This document shows positions 1-8,662 of a stretch of DNA of 64,000 bases, piece after piece. Numbering within the stretch: position 1 is the stretch's first letter; each line of letters opens with the position of its first letter. A program made the translations under genes and the position numbers. The DNA is from Caulobacter sp. (GTDB lineage Bacteria; Pseudomonadota; Alphaproteobacteria; Caulobacterales; Caulobacteraceae), in assembly GCA_019636175.1 (NCBI GenBank), contig JAHBYC010000005.1, positions 36,998 to 100,997 on the forward strand. Direction: 5' to 3'. Under the pieces are notes generated by a model, which did no database searches, was not told the DNA's origin, and saw only the letters and a list, made by a program, of their open reading frames with translations.

Positions 1-170
1 GCCGCAAGGCGGTGATGGAGATGCTGCCGCTGCAAGCCGGCGACGTGCCCGACACCGAGGCCGACGTGGCCGATCTGGCCCAGGCCGTCGGCTACAAGCC
101 GCGCGTCACCGTCGAGGAAGGCGTCGCCGCCTTCGTCGACTGGTATCGGGGCTACAACGGCCCGCTCTAG
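1..170 (+). CDS. NAD-dependent sugar-nucleotide epimerase, C-terminal end only
   Basis: The reading frame that begins at base 3 runs to a TAG at 168-170 and gives about 55 residues that start inside a protein cut by the window edge. It contains LPLQAGDVPDTEADV and ends with AAFVDWYRGYNGPL. This is the typical C-terminus of UDP-glucuronate 4-epimerase-like short-chain dehydrogenases (the QPGDVxxTxAD...GxxPxxxxxEGxxxFVxWY pattern). Such enzymes supply galacturonate-type sugars for capsule or exopolysaccharide, which fits the polysaccharide genes that follow. The Rossmann fold and the catalytic residues lie outside the window, so the exact substrate cannot be stated. Confidence 0.75.
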   Translation, partial: RKAVMEMLPLQAGDVPDTEADVADLAQAVGYKPRVTVEEGVAAFVDWYRGYNGPL

Positions 171-247
171 ACGCTTTCCGATGGTTTGGACGCGGCCATC
201 GGATCAACACGCGCGACAAATGGGGCTTCTGGAACGGGGCGGGCGAA

Positions 248-1339
248 TCAGGCGGCCCGGCCGCGGCCTGCCGCCAGTCCCATGACCCACCGCACCGGCG
301 CGCCAATGATACGGTCGGCGAAGGCGGTCCAGAACCTGCGGGTTTTCTCCTCGAAGACCAGGTGCACGGCGACGGCCAGGGCCAGGATCAGCCCGAACAC
401 CAGCACCATGCCCCAGACGCGGGGCATCGGCAGGCCGGTCAGCACGGTGAAGGCGATGCGCCCGTGCAGCAGATACAGGGGATAGGTCACCCCGCCGAAT
501 AGCCCGGCCAGGGGCAGCACAGGATTGCGGCGCATGAAGACCAGGAAGGGAACAAAGCCGATCCCGACCAGAACGGCGGCGAAGACCGGAACGATCTCGC
601 CCTTCATCGCGGACCCCGCGATCCCCACCGCCCGCTCGTAGGCGCCCAGCATCGCCAGGATGACCGTCGCCAGCAGGGCCGCGCCGAGGGACCAGCTCCA
701 GCCGTCGCGATGGATCAGCGCCAGAACCGCCCCACCGGCGAACAGGGTGAAGTAACCGCCCAGCAGCAGGGCCTCGCGATATCCGAGAATGGCGAAGATG
801 GCCTGCGCCGCGACCCAGGCCACGACAATGCCCGGGAGACGGTGGCCCTGGCCGAAAATCAGGACCAGGAAGACCGCGGCGTAGAAGATCAGCTCATAGG
901 CCAGCGACCAATAGGCCCCATCGAGCGGTGATGCGCCGACATAGGCGGGGACCATGGTCAGGTTGGCGAGGATCCTCATCGGCTCGGGCGCGTGCCCGAA
1001 GGCCGACATGACCAGGGCCGTCAGGGTCAGGCACAGCAGGAAGGTCGGCCAGAGCCGCACGAAGCGACCGACGGCGAAGCGATCCGCGGTCCGCCCCGCG
1101 GCCGATCGAAGAATCACGAAGCCACTGATCATGAAGAAGAAATCGACGCCGAGGTAACCGTATTCGGCGATGTCGCCGATCAGGCCAAAATCGGTGTTTG
1201 GGCCCATCTTGCCGAACTTCGGGCCCATGGCCAGGTAGTGGAAACCCACGACCGACAGGGCCGCCAGCAGCCTACTGTAGTCCAGCCAGTCCAGCCTGCC
1301 CCCGCGCGCCGCCGTCTCCGGTCCCGCCGCCTCAACCAT
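248..1339 (-). CDS. Acyltransferase family 3 (OafA/YrhL-like) membrane protein
   Basis: This 363-residue protein is almost entirely hydrophobic helices, as expected for inner-membrane acyltransferase-3 proteins that O-acetylate or otherwise acylate surface sugars. It begins with the family pattern LDYSRLLAALSVVGFHY, whose histidine is the probable catalytic residue. It then has YGYLGVDFFFMISGFVI and an arginine-containing RFVRLWP segment. The ATG at 1337-1339 was preferred over an in-frame TTG three codons upstream. It lies 63 bases downstream of the SGNH-like gene on the same strand, so the two probably share a transcript. The acceptor sugar is unknown. Confidence 0.88.
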   Translation of the reverse strand: MVEAAGPETAARGGRLDWLDYSRLLAALSVVGFHYLAMGPKFGKMGPNTDFGLIGDIAEYGYLGVDFFFMISGFVILRSAAGRTADRFAVGRFVRLWPTFLLCLTLTALVMSAFGHAPEPMRILANLTMVPAYVGASPLDGAYWSLAYELIFYAAVFLVLIFGQGHRLPGIVVAWVAAQAIFAILGYREALLLGGYFTLFAGGAVLALIHRDGWSWSLGAALLATVILAMLGAYERAVGIAGSAMKGEIVPVFAAVLVGIGFVPFLVFMRRNPVLPLAGLFGGVTYPLYLLHGRIAFTVLTGLPMPRVWGMVLVFGLILALAVAVHLVFEEKTRRFWTAFADRIIGAPVRWVMGLAAGRGRAA

Positions 1340-1402
1340 CGCCCCCAACCTTACGCTTCACGGCATCACTGGCTTGGTTGTTGACCCAACAGGGCAAGCG
1401 GG

Positions 1403-2410
1403 TCAACGGTCCATCCCTGACGCCGGCGTCGGCAGCAGACGCCGTCCTTCGAAGGCGGCGGCGAACCAGCGGGTGATGTCCGCCGACCGTCGCCGGGCCG
1501 GATGCTCGGGCAGATCGTCGACCTCGCCCACGCCGAGGCAATAGGGAGACGCGTTCCCGAGCGCCAGTTTCCGCCGGGAGATCTCGCCGTTGAGCCGGGC
1601 GATGTAGTCGCCGGAAGACTGGCAATAGCGTTCGAAGAGCGGGCCGTGCGCCCAGATGCAACGCACCTTGGCCTCCTCGCAGAAGGCGGCCATGCGATCG
1701 AGCCAGGCGAGGGTTTGCGGGTCCTCTCGCCAAGTCAGCTTCATCTCGCCGCGAAACAGAAACTGCTTGGCCAGCTTGTCGCGGGCAGAAAGGCTCGAAA
1801 GCGCGCCCTCATCCGGAACGATCCGCGTCGCGTCCTTGCGCCGGGATTTGTAAACGGCGAGTTCGGCGGCGGTCGGACCATGGCTTTGCGACAGGCCGCC
1901 GGTGACCGCGTTCTGCACCGTGGCGAAGGCGTTCGGCACCGAGAGGTAACTCTTGATCAGATCCGTCCGGCCGATGACCTCCGGCAGGCCTTCCCGCGAC
2001 AGGATGTAGCCGGCGTAGGACTGCGGCTCGGCGGCCGTGCGCACCGTCTGCATGATGACCACGGTCCTGGGGTGGTCGGCGGCGACCGCCTTGCGCAGCA
2101 TGTTGTAGGTCCCGCCGTAACCGAAGGCGGCGGTCAGCGGATAGCTGCGCGCCTTCAGGCCCGTCTCCGCCTCGAAGGCCGCCTCGTCGATCGAGCGAGC
2201 CAGACTGGAGTCGCCGACGAAGACCACATCGACGGGCCCGCCCTGGGCCATTTCCGCATCGCGCAGGGCCAGAAGGCGCTTCTGCGAGGGGTTTACCAGC
2301 CCGGTGGAGAAGCCGATGACGTTGAGCGCCAGGACCAGCAGGGTCGCGAGCACAAAGGCTCCGGCCAGGATCAGGACATAGCGTTTCGAGGAAGTGCGCG
2401 CGGCGGGCAT
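1403..2410 (-). CDS. Membrane-anchored SGNH/DltD-AlgJ-like protein, partner of the MBOAT protein
   Basis: The 335-residue protein has one N-terminal membrane helix (about residues 11-31) followed by a soluble domain presumably outside the cytoplasm. Around residue 62 it has VVFVGDSSLARS, a GDS-type block I of SGNH hydrolase-like proteins. It starts 7 bases after the MBOAT gene ends, on the same strand. MBOAT/SGNH pairs (AlgI with AlgJ/AlgX, DltB with DltD) move acyl groups across the membrane onto polymers, so a role as the periplasmic transfer partner is likely by context. I did not identify a convincing C-terminal DxxH motif, so catalytic competence is uncertain. Confidence 0.6.
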   Translation of the reverse strand: MPAARTSSKRYVLILAGAFVLATLLVLALNVIGFSTGLVNPSQKRLLALRDAEMAQGGPVDVVFVGDSSLARSIDEAAFEAETGLKARSYPLTAAFGYGGTYNMLRKAVAADHPRTVVIMQTVRTAAEPQSYAGYILSREGLPEVIGRTDLIKSYLSVPNAFATVQNAVTGGLSQSHGPTAAELAVYKSRRKDATRIVPDEGALSSLSARDKLAKQFLFRGEMKLTWREDPQTLAWLDRMAAFCEEAKVRCIWAHGPLFERYCQSSGDYIARLNGEISRRKLALGNASPYCLGVGEVDDLPEHPARRRSADITRWFAAAFEGRRLLPTPASGMDR

Positions 2411-2417
2411 GTCGTCC

Positions 2418-3947
2418 TCAGAACTGGAAGTAGATGAACTCGGACTCGCCCGAGATTCGCCAGATGGTAATGGCCAGCAGCGCGCCGATGATCAGGGCCC
2501 AGCCCCAGGTCGGACGCCAGCCCAGGCGGCTGCGGTCGTCGTGCTCATAGCCATCCTCGACAATGAAGGTGGAGTTGCGCCGGAACAGCAGGATGGTTTC
2601 TGGCCAGTATTTCAGGACCAGCACCGTGATCGGGGCGATGATGAAGGCCAGCCAGGCGTCAAGGACCCCCACGCCGTTCCAGGCCCCCGCGCCGACGCCA
2701 AGCCTTCGCAGCACGCCCTCGAGAGGCCAGGCTTCCAGCGGCAGGGACAGTCCGTTGAGGCCCAGCATGCCGCGATACATCGAGACCATGGCGTCCAGGT
2801 CGGCGGCGCGGAAGGCGGTCCAGGCGATCAGCACGAAGATGAAGGTCGTCAACCACTTGATCTCGCGGCCGGCCAGGCTGGCCCAGCGCCGCCTTGGCCC
2901 GAAATCGTTCCACAGATGGTTGATCAGGATGGCCCCGCCGTGCAGGGCGCCCCACACCAGGAAGGTCCAGCCGGCGCCATGCCAAAGGCCGCCCAGAACC
3001 ATGACGATGAAGACGTTGAGATAGCGGCGGAAGACGCCCTTCTTCGAGCCGCCCAGCGGGAAATACAGGTAGTTGCGCAAGAAGCGCGACAGGCTGATGT
3101 GCCAGCGCCGCCAGAACTCGATGATGGAGCGGGACTTGTAGGGCGAGAAGAAGTTGATCGGGAATTTGTAGCCGAAGATCCGCGCCAGCCCGACGGCCAT
3201 GTCCGAATAGCCGGAGAAGTCGAAATAGATCTGCAGGGCGTAGCAGAGGACCGCTCCCCAGGCCTCGAGCAGGGTCGGAACGTGGCCGCGCGCCACGGCG
3301 TCGAACACCGGACTCGAGCCCTTCGAGAAGAGGTCCGCCAGCAGCACCTTCTTGGCCAGGCCGACGGTGAAGATCGACAGGCCCAGCTTGAGGTTATAGG
3401 CGATCCGAGGCCGCACCCGGTTGAACTGGCTGATCAGCTCCTTGTGCTGAACGATCGGGCCGGCGATCGAATGGGGAAAGAAGGCCAGATAGAGAAAGTA
3501 ATGGTCGAAGCGACTGGCCGGCTTGCCCGAGCGGCCGGTGTCGACGACGTAGCCGATCTGCTGGAAGGTATAGAAGGAAATGCCGATCGGCAGGGCCATG
3601 CCGACCAAGGGCAGGGCGATACCGATCTCGCCTACCTGGCCGGCCAGGAAGTTCCAGTATTTGAACACCCCCAGCAGGGCCAGGTCGAAAACAACCGCCG
3701 CGGTCACCAGCCAGCGGCGCCGGGCCGGTTCGGCCTGGCCGATCAGGGCGCCCAGCCAGAAGTTGACCGTCACCGAGGTGGCGAAGATCGCCGTATTCCA
3801 CGGGTTCCAGTAGGAATAAAAGCCGAGCGAGGCGACCAGAAGGAACAACAGGCTGATCTGTCGTCCGACCTTTCGCCATAGCAGATAATAGATCGCCGCG
3901 GTGACAGGCAGGAAGGCGAACAGGAAAACTTCGGAGTTGAAAAGCAC
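2418..3947 (-). CDS. MBOAT family O-acyltransferase (AlgI/DltB-like)
   Basis: The 509-residue polytopic protein begins MLFNSEVFLFAFLP, the standard start of the AlgI-like MBOAT family, here read from a GTG codon at 3945-3947. It carries SFYTFQQIGYVVD, the DFSGYSDMAVGLARIFG block and GGLWHGAGWTFLVWGALHG with the invariant histidines of the active-site channel. The length matches AlgI-type proteins. The likely job is to pass acetyl or another acyl group from a cytoplasmic donor to the SGNH-like protein encoded directly downstream. With the two acyltransferase-3 genes this makes three separate polymer-acylating systems within 8.7 kb. Confidence 0.92.
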   Translation of the reverse strand: MLFNSEVFLFAFLPVTAAIYYLLWRKVGRQISLLFLLVASLGFYSYWNPWNTAIFATSVTVNFWLGALIGQAEPARRRWLVTAAVVFDLALLGVFKYWNFLAGQVGEIGIALPLVGMALPIGISFYTFQQIGYVVDTGRSGKPASRFDHYFLYLAFFPHSIAGPIVQHKELISQFNRVRPRIAYNLKLGLSIFTVGLAKKVLLADLFSKGSSPVFDAVARGHVPTLLEAWGAVLCYALQIYFDFSGYSDMAVGLARIFGYKFPINFFSPYKSRSIIEFWRRWHISLSRFLRNYLYFPLGGSKKGVFRRYLNVFIVMVLGGLWHGAGWTFLVWGALHGGAILINHLWNDFGPRRRWASLAGREIKWLTTFIFVLIAWTAFRAADLDAMVSMYRGMLGLNGLSLPLEAWPLEGVLRRLGVGAGAWNGVGVLDAWLAFIIAPITVLVLKYWPETILLFRRNSTFIVEDGYEHDDRSRLGWRPTWGWALIIGALLAITIWRISGESEFIYFQF

Positions 3948-4087
3948 GTCCGCCCGCCGCCCCTTGTTGTCCCGCCGCCGGGTCAGCTATCACGAATTTC
4001 GGCCGAGGCGCCAGCGGCTGGTGTCTCGCGACGCTGGTTGATGTTATGGGCTGACCGCCGCGGACGTCGCGGGCTCTCGAGGATGAC

Positions 4088-5137
4088 ATGCTCCTTTATT
4101 TCGGCCTGTTCCTGGCGCCCGCCCTCATCAGTGTCGCCCCCTATCGCATGGACCCGTTCTCGCGCCGGATCATCTACGGTCTGGTCGCGCTCTCGCTGAT
4201 CTTCTTCATCGGCTTCCGCGAGCACGTCGGGTTCGACTGGAACAACTATCTGCGGATCTTCGAAAAGGTCTCGCTGATGGACCTGACCAGCGTGCTGCTG
4301 TCGATCGAGCCGGGCTATTCGCTGGTCAACTGGATCTCGTCGCAGTTCGACTGGGGCATCTATGGCGTCAATGTCATCTGCTCGATCATCTTCACGATCG
4401 GGCTGATCGCCTTCGCCCTTCGCCAGCCGTCCTTCTGGCGGACCCTGGCCCTGGCCATGCCGGTGCTGATCATCGGCGTCGGCATGAGCGCCACCCGTCA
4501 GGCCGTGGCCATCGGCTTTCTGATGCTGGCGCTGAACGCCTTTCAGGATCGACGGCTGTTCCGCTTCCTGTTCTGGGTCGTGCTGGCGGTCACCTTCCAC
4601 CGCTCCAGCTTCATCTTCATCCTGATGGCGCCGCTGCTCAGCGGCCGCATCCGGCTGTGGCACCTGGCGCTGGCCGGCATCGCCTTCTTCCTGATCTCGA
4701 TCTTCCTGACCGGCGAGGCGACCAGCTACTACACCGACAGCTATGTAAACACCGAGATTACCGCCAGCGGGGCCATCCCCCGGGTCGGTCTGAACGTGCT
4801 CAGCGCCGGTCTGTTCTTCTATTTCCGCAAGGCCTGGGCCGAGCGTTACAATGACACCTACTTGTTCTCCATCGGCTGCGGGGCCATGCTGCTGATGGTT
4901 CCGGGGATGTTCAACGCGGCCGCCGCGGTGGATCGCATGGAGATGTATCTGCTGCCGATCCAGTGTGCGGTGATGGCGCGGCTTCCGATGTTCTTCCGGG
5001 CCGGGGTGATCCGGACCCAGGTCAGTCTCGGGATCTTCGCCCTCTACGGGGCGGTGCTGGCGGTGTGGCTGAACTTCTCGCCCTTCACCAGCCTGGCCTG
5101 GATTCCCTATCAGAACATCCTGTTCATGCTGAACTGA
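4088..5137 (+). CDS. EpsG family membrane protein, putative polysaccharide polymerase
   Basis: The 349-residue protein has about ten hydrophobic helices and the EpsG/Wzy-like features FIGFREHVGFDWNNYLRIFE near residue 47, an EPGYSLVNWISSQF segment and an ATRQAVAIGFLMLAL helix. EpsG proteins are thought to polymerise exopolysaccharide repeat units in the inner membrane. Its stop overlaps the start of the next gene by one base (TGATG), so it is translationally coupled to the pyruvyl-transferase-like gene. The gene is divergent from the MBOAT/SGNH/acyltransferase genes; the 140-base gap (3948-4087) must hold both promoters, but no clear boxes were recognised. Confidence 0.85.
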   Translation: MLLYFGLFLAPALISVAPYRMDPFSRRIIYGLVALSLIFFIGFREHVGFDWNNYLRIFEKVSLMDLTSVLLSIEPGYSLVNWISSQFDWGIYGVNVICSIIFTIGLIAFALRQPSFWRTLALAMPVLIIGVGMSATRQAVAIGFLMLALNAFQDRRLFRFLFWVVLAVTFHRSSFIFILMAPLLSGRIRLWHLALAGIAFFLISIFLTGEATSYYTDSYVNTEITASGAIPRVGLNVLSAGLFFYFRKAWAERYNDTYLFSIGCGAMLLMVPGMFNAAAAVDRMEMYLLPIQCAVMARLPMFFRAGVIRTQVSLGIFALYGAVLAVWLNFSPFTSLAWIPYQNILFMLN

Positions 5138-6153
5138 TGCGTCAGCCTTCGTCCGTCGTCGTCATCAACGACACCCGCACCGACCTGCATCACGGTTGCT
5201 GGCGGGTGATGCGAACCCTTGAGGCCCAGCTGCAGCGGGTCGGGCTGGAGGTCATCGTCCGGGCGCCGGCCCATACAGACTGGCGCCAGGATCCGGTCAT
5301 TTTGGGGGCGCTGGACCGGGCGGCCCTGGTGGTGGTCAATGGCGAGGGCACCCTGCATCACGACCGTCCGGCCGGAGCGGCGCTGCTGGCCGCCGGGGCG
5401 GCGGCGCGGGAACGGTCGATCCCGGCGGCCCTGATCAACGCCTCCTGGGACGCCAACGGCCCCGCCTTCAGCGAGGCCCTTAAGGATTTTGCCCTGGTCA
5501 GCGCCCGTGAACGACGGTCGGCGGACCAGATGCGGGCCGCCGGCGTGGAGGCGAGGGTGGTTCCCGATCTCAGCCTGTTCGAGCCGGTTGCGGCGCCGGC
5601 CGTCCGCCAGGGCGTGGGCTTTACCGACAGCGTGCTGCGCGAGGCCGCGGTGGCGCTGGAACAGGCCCGGCGGCGGCTGGGCGGACGGGCCCTGCCGATC
5701 CATTTCAACCGGCCTGGACTGGCCGGCGATCTGAAGAACCTGCGCGACGGGGTGGCGCGCCGGGACCTGATCCGCCCGGGGTTCCTGCTGGCCTCGCTGT
5801 CAGCGCGGCTGGCCTGGCGGGGGGCGGAGATGACCCGGGAGCAGGACTATATGGCCGCTGTCGCCGGCCTGGCGCTGATGGTCACCGGCCGTTTCCACGC
5901 CGCCACCTTCGCCCTGGCGGCCGGCACGCCGCTGCTGGCGGTGGATTCCAACACCCACAAGATCGCCGCCACCTTCGAGGACGCCGGGATCGCCGACTGG
6001 CGACGGGTGGCGCCCGAGCGGCTGGACGCGCAGCTGCTGGACCGCGCGGCGCGGTGGGAACCGGAGGAAGCCCGGGCGCTGCAGGACTTCCTGGCCAATG
6101 GCCGCAGTCAGACATTGGCCCTGTTCGACGATCTGGCCAGGCTGGCGGCATGA
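5137..6153 (+). CDS. Polysaccharide pyruvyl transferase family protein
   Basis: The start was placed at the ATG overlapping the EpsG stop (TGATG), giving 338 residues that begin MRQPSSVVVINDTRTDLHHG. Family marks are VVNGEGTLHHD near residue 69, the LVSARERRSADQMRAAGV segment and VTGRFHAATFALAAGTPLLAVD near residue 249. These match the WcaK/AmsJ-type fold, which adds ketal pyruvate to exopolysaccharide sugars. The 3' end overlaps the next gene by four bases (ATGA). Pyruvate transfer is known for the family; here it is inferred. Confidence 0.75.
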   Translation: MRQPSSVVVINDTRTDLHHGCWRVMRTLEAQLQRVGLEVIVRAPAHTDWRQDPVILGALDRAALVVVNGEGTLHHDRPAGAALLAAGAAARERSIPAALINASWDANGPAFSEALKDFALVSARERRSADQMRAAGVEARVVPDLSLFEPVAAPAVRQGVGFTDSVLREAAVALEQARRRLGGRALPIHFNRPGLAGDLKNLRDGVARRDLIRPGFLLASLSARLAWRGAEMTREQDYMAAVAGLALMVTGRFHAATFALAAGTPLLAVDSNTHKIAATFEDAGIADWRRVAPERLDAQLLDRAARWEPEEARALQDFLANGRSQTLALFDDLARLAA

Positions 6154-7493
6154 CCGGGGCGCCGGCCGTCGACGATCTCTGGGCGCTGGAGCTGGCCAAG
6201 GCCCGCCACGCGGCGCAGGGCGCGGGAGACGAGGCCGGCGGCGCGGCAGGCGGCTTCTGGCCAGCGGCGCTGCTGGGACTGGCCGCCTGGGCGCGGACGA
6301 TCCTGACCACACCCCGCGGCGACCCGCTGCCGGCAAATGCCTCCCTTCTCGCCGCCCTGCATGGCGAGCTGTCCAACCGCACCCGGCATCTGATCGGCCT
6401 GCTGGCGCGGGAGGCGCCGGGAACGCCGATCCTGCTGCTGGGCCGGCCGCAACTGCCGCTCCCGGCCCTTCGCCAGGCCCTGGCCAAGGAAGGTCTGCCA
6501 GGCGCGAGCCTGGTCAGACCCTTCGACCTGGCCGCCGCCCTGGCCGCCGCGCCGGCCATCCTCCGTCGACTGAACGATGGCGCGCGAGCCACAAGGCAGG
6601 CCTCGTGGCGGCCCCCGCCCCGCGAGCTGGCCGCCATCTGTTTTCGGATGATGCTGGGAGAGACCCAGGCGGCCTGGATCCGCCGGACCTTGGGCGTCGG
6701 ACCTCGCACGGTCATCTTCGGCCATACCGGCGTCGCCGACAGCCACCTTCTGGAGCGGGCGCTGCAGGCCCGGGGCGCGCGAACCATCCATTGGGTGCAC
6801 GGCGTCAGCCTTGGCCTCAACTTTGTCGCCGGATCGGATCTGGGCCTGTTTCAGTGCGGGGCCGACGCGCGATGGCATCAGGCGCTGGGCGGCTATGGCC
6901 TTGCCGCCGCGCTCCCCCTTCCGGCCCCGGACCAGGCGACGGGCGGCGAGGGCTGGCTGCTGCTGTCCAATCTGGTTCATCCAATGAACCCGCGGTTTCG
7001 TCGCGATGGCGTCGCTGGCGAGGCGGCGCTGCTGGAGCAGGTCGCGGCCGCGGCGGCGATCGCCGGCCAGACCCGGCTGGTGTGGAAGCCGCATCCCATC
7101 CTGCGCACCCTTCCCGCCGAGGTCCGGGACGCCATCGAGGCCCGCGCCGCCGCCCTCGGCTTCTCGCGCTGGCCGCATCAGGGCGGCGACCTCGCCCGGG
7201 CGAAGGACTTCCAGCTGGTGCTCAGCACCCCCTCCACCGTGGCCATCGACATGCTGCGACTGGGCGGGCTGCCGCTGATCGTCGGCGGCGAGGACCTCGA
7301 CCCGATGAGCGCCATCGCCCAGTTCCCGCTGCGCGCCGGGACCATCGAGGAGATCGCCGCCGCCGCCCGCCGCCTGTCAGACCCCGCCGAGCGATCAGAC
7401 CTGTTCGCGCAGGCCTGGGCCGCCGTGGCGCCGGCCGCGCCGCCGACCCTGGCCGACATCCTCGGTCTGGCCGCGCGGGCGGCTGACGGCTAG
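6150..7493 (+). CDS. Unassigned cytoplasmic protein of the polysaccharide cluster, glycosyltransferase-like
   Basis: The start is the ATG in the ATGA overlap with the preceding gene, giving 447 residues without membrane helices or signal peptide. I do not recognise a specific family. The central part has VIFGHTGVADSHLLERALQ, then IHWVHGVSLGLNF, LVWKPHPILRTLP and LVLSTPSTVAIDML. This order of an HG step, a KPHP step and a late STxxxD step resembles GT-B-type capsule and CDP-glycerol transferases. Context (coupled to EpsG and pyruvyl-transferase genes, followed 9 bases later by an acyltransferase) supports a sugar-transfer role. The assignment is inference only. Confidence 0.5.
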   Translation: MTGAPAVDDLWALELAKARHAAQGAGDEAGGAAGGFWPAALLGLAAWARTILTTPRGDPLPANASLLAALHGELSNRTRHLIGLLAREAPGTPILLLGRPQLPLPALRQALAKEGLPGASLVRPFDLAAALAAAPAILRRLNDGARATRQASWRPPPRELAAICFRMMLGETQAAWIRRTLGVGPRTVIFGHTGVADSHLLERALQARGARTIHWVHGVSLGLNFVAGSDLGLFQCGADARWHQALGGYGLAAALPLPAPDQATGGEGWLLLSNLVHPMNPRFRRDGVAGEAALLEQVAAAAAIAGQTRLVWKPHPILRTLPAEVRDAIEARAAALGFSRWPHQGGDLARAKDFQLVLSTPSTVAIDMLRLGGLPLIVGGEDLDPMSAIAQFPLRAGTIEEIAAAARRLSDPAERSDLFAQAWAAVAPAAPPTLADILGLAARAADG

Positions 7494-7502
7494 GAGGGGG
7501 CG

Positions 7503-8654
7503 ATGGTGGAAATCCGACGGTCCCTGAGATTCGAGGCGCTGGACAGCTGGCGGGGCCTCTGCGCCCTGTGGGTGGTGCTCTACCACTTCCGGGCCTTGTC
7601 CCACGTCTATGACTGGACTTGGGTGCGGACTGGCGACATCGCCGTCGACTTCTTCTTCGTGCTCAGCGGCTTTGTCATCACCCACGCCTATGGCGAGGCC
7701 CTGATCGAGAGCGCAGACCGGGTGCGGTTTCTGATCCGTCGCTTTGGCCGGCTCTATCCGCTGCACATCGCCACCCTGGCCGTGGTCCTGATGATGGAAC
7801 TGGGTCGCTGGGGCGCCGGTCATGTCCTGGGCCATCCCGTCGGGCCGCCGACCTTCTCGGGCGACACCGATCTGGCGGCCCTGCCAGCCAATGTCGTGCT
7901 GGTCCATGCCTGGGGCCTGTTCCGCGATTTCACCTGGAACATCCCCAGCTGGAGCATCAGCGTCGAATGGGCGCTGTGCCTGGTCTATGTGCTGCTGTCG
8001 TTCGGGCGTCGGCCGCTGTTGGCGGCCCTGGTGCTGGCGGTAATCGGCTTTGGCCTGACCCTGTGGCTGGGAACGGTCCTGACCGAGGGCCAGTCGGCGC
8101 TGATCCGGGGGCTCTACGGTTTCTTCCTTGGCGTGCTGGCCTACAGGCTGTTCGCCGCCTTGCATGAGCGGGCGCTGACGCTGCCCGGTTGGCTGGAGTG
8201 GCTGGCGCCGTTGCTGCTGGTGTTCACCGTGCTGTTCAAGCGCTGGCACCTGCCGGTCATCCCGCCGCTGCTGTTCGCCGCCATGGTGCTGATCTTCGCG
8301 GCCCAGGCGGGACCGATCTCACGGCTGATGCGCCACCGGGTCCTGACCTATCTGGGCGAAATCTCCTATTCCATCTACCTGGTCCACTATGTGCTGGTGC
8401 TGGCCATCTTCGGCGGCGGCGTGGCGCTGGGGGCGGTGGTGGGTTTCGACGCCATCGTCGAGCGCGGTCCCTTCAACGCCCAGCTGATCAACATGCCGGG
8501 GCCCTGGGTCGGCGATCTCGCCGCCGCGGCCTTCCTGCTGCTGACGATCGGCGTGGCCAGCCTGACCTACCGCTGGATCGAGAACCCGGGGCGTCGCTGG
8601 TTCAACCAGTGGTCCAACAAGGTCGCGCCCAAGCCGCAGCCGGCCCTCGGTTAG
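7503..8654 (+). CDS. Acyltransferase family 3 (OafA-like) membrane protein
   Basis: The 383-residue polytopic protein starts at an ATG with a strong GGAGGGGG ribosome site directly upstream. It has FEALDSWRGLCALWVVLYHF (catalytic-type histidine), DFFFVLSGFVITHAYG and [14 protein letters not shown], all hallmarks of the family. It is closer to the acyltransferase at 33493-34626 than to the one at 248-1339: both share [11 protein letters not shown] and a PSWSIS-EW segment. It closes the plus-strand polysaccharide operon and ends inside a hairpin shared with the convergent cysN gene. Predicted role: O-acetylation of a surface glycan. Confidence 0.9.
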   Translation: MVEIRRSLRFEALDSWRGLCALWVVLYHFRALSHVYDWTWVRTGDIAVDFFFVLSGFVITHAYGEALIESADRVRFLIRRFGRLYPLHIATLAVVLMMELGRWGAGHVLGHPVGPPTFSGDTDLAALPANVVLVHAWGLFRDFTWNIPSWSISVEWALCLVYVLLSFGRRPLLAALVLAVIGFGLTLWLGTVLTEGQSALIRGLYGFFLGVLAYRLFAALHERALTLPGWLEWLAPLLLVFTVLFKRWHLPVIPPLLFAAMVLIFAAQAGPISRLMRHRVLTYLGEISYSIYLVHYVLVLAIFGGGVALGAVVGFDAIVERGPFNAQLINMPGPWVGDLAAAAFLLLTIGVASLTYRWIENPGRRWFNQWSNKVAPKPQPALG

Positions 8655-8662
8655 GGCCGGCT
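8638..8662. terminator. Bidirectional hairpin holding both convergent stop codons
   Basis: Bases 8638-8647 and 8653-8662 form a perfect 10-bp stem around a 5-base loop (CGGTT). The TAG of the plus-strand acyltransferase (8652-8654) and the TAG of minus-strand cysN (8661-8663) both touch the stem. There is no long T tract on either side, so it may act with Rho or as an mRNA 3'-end block. Confidence 0.6.
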
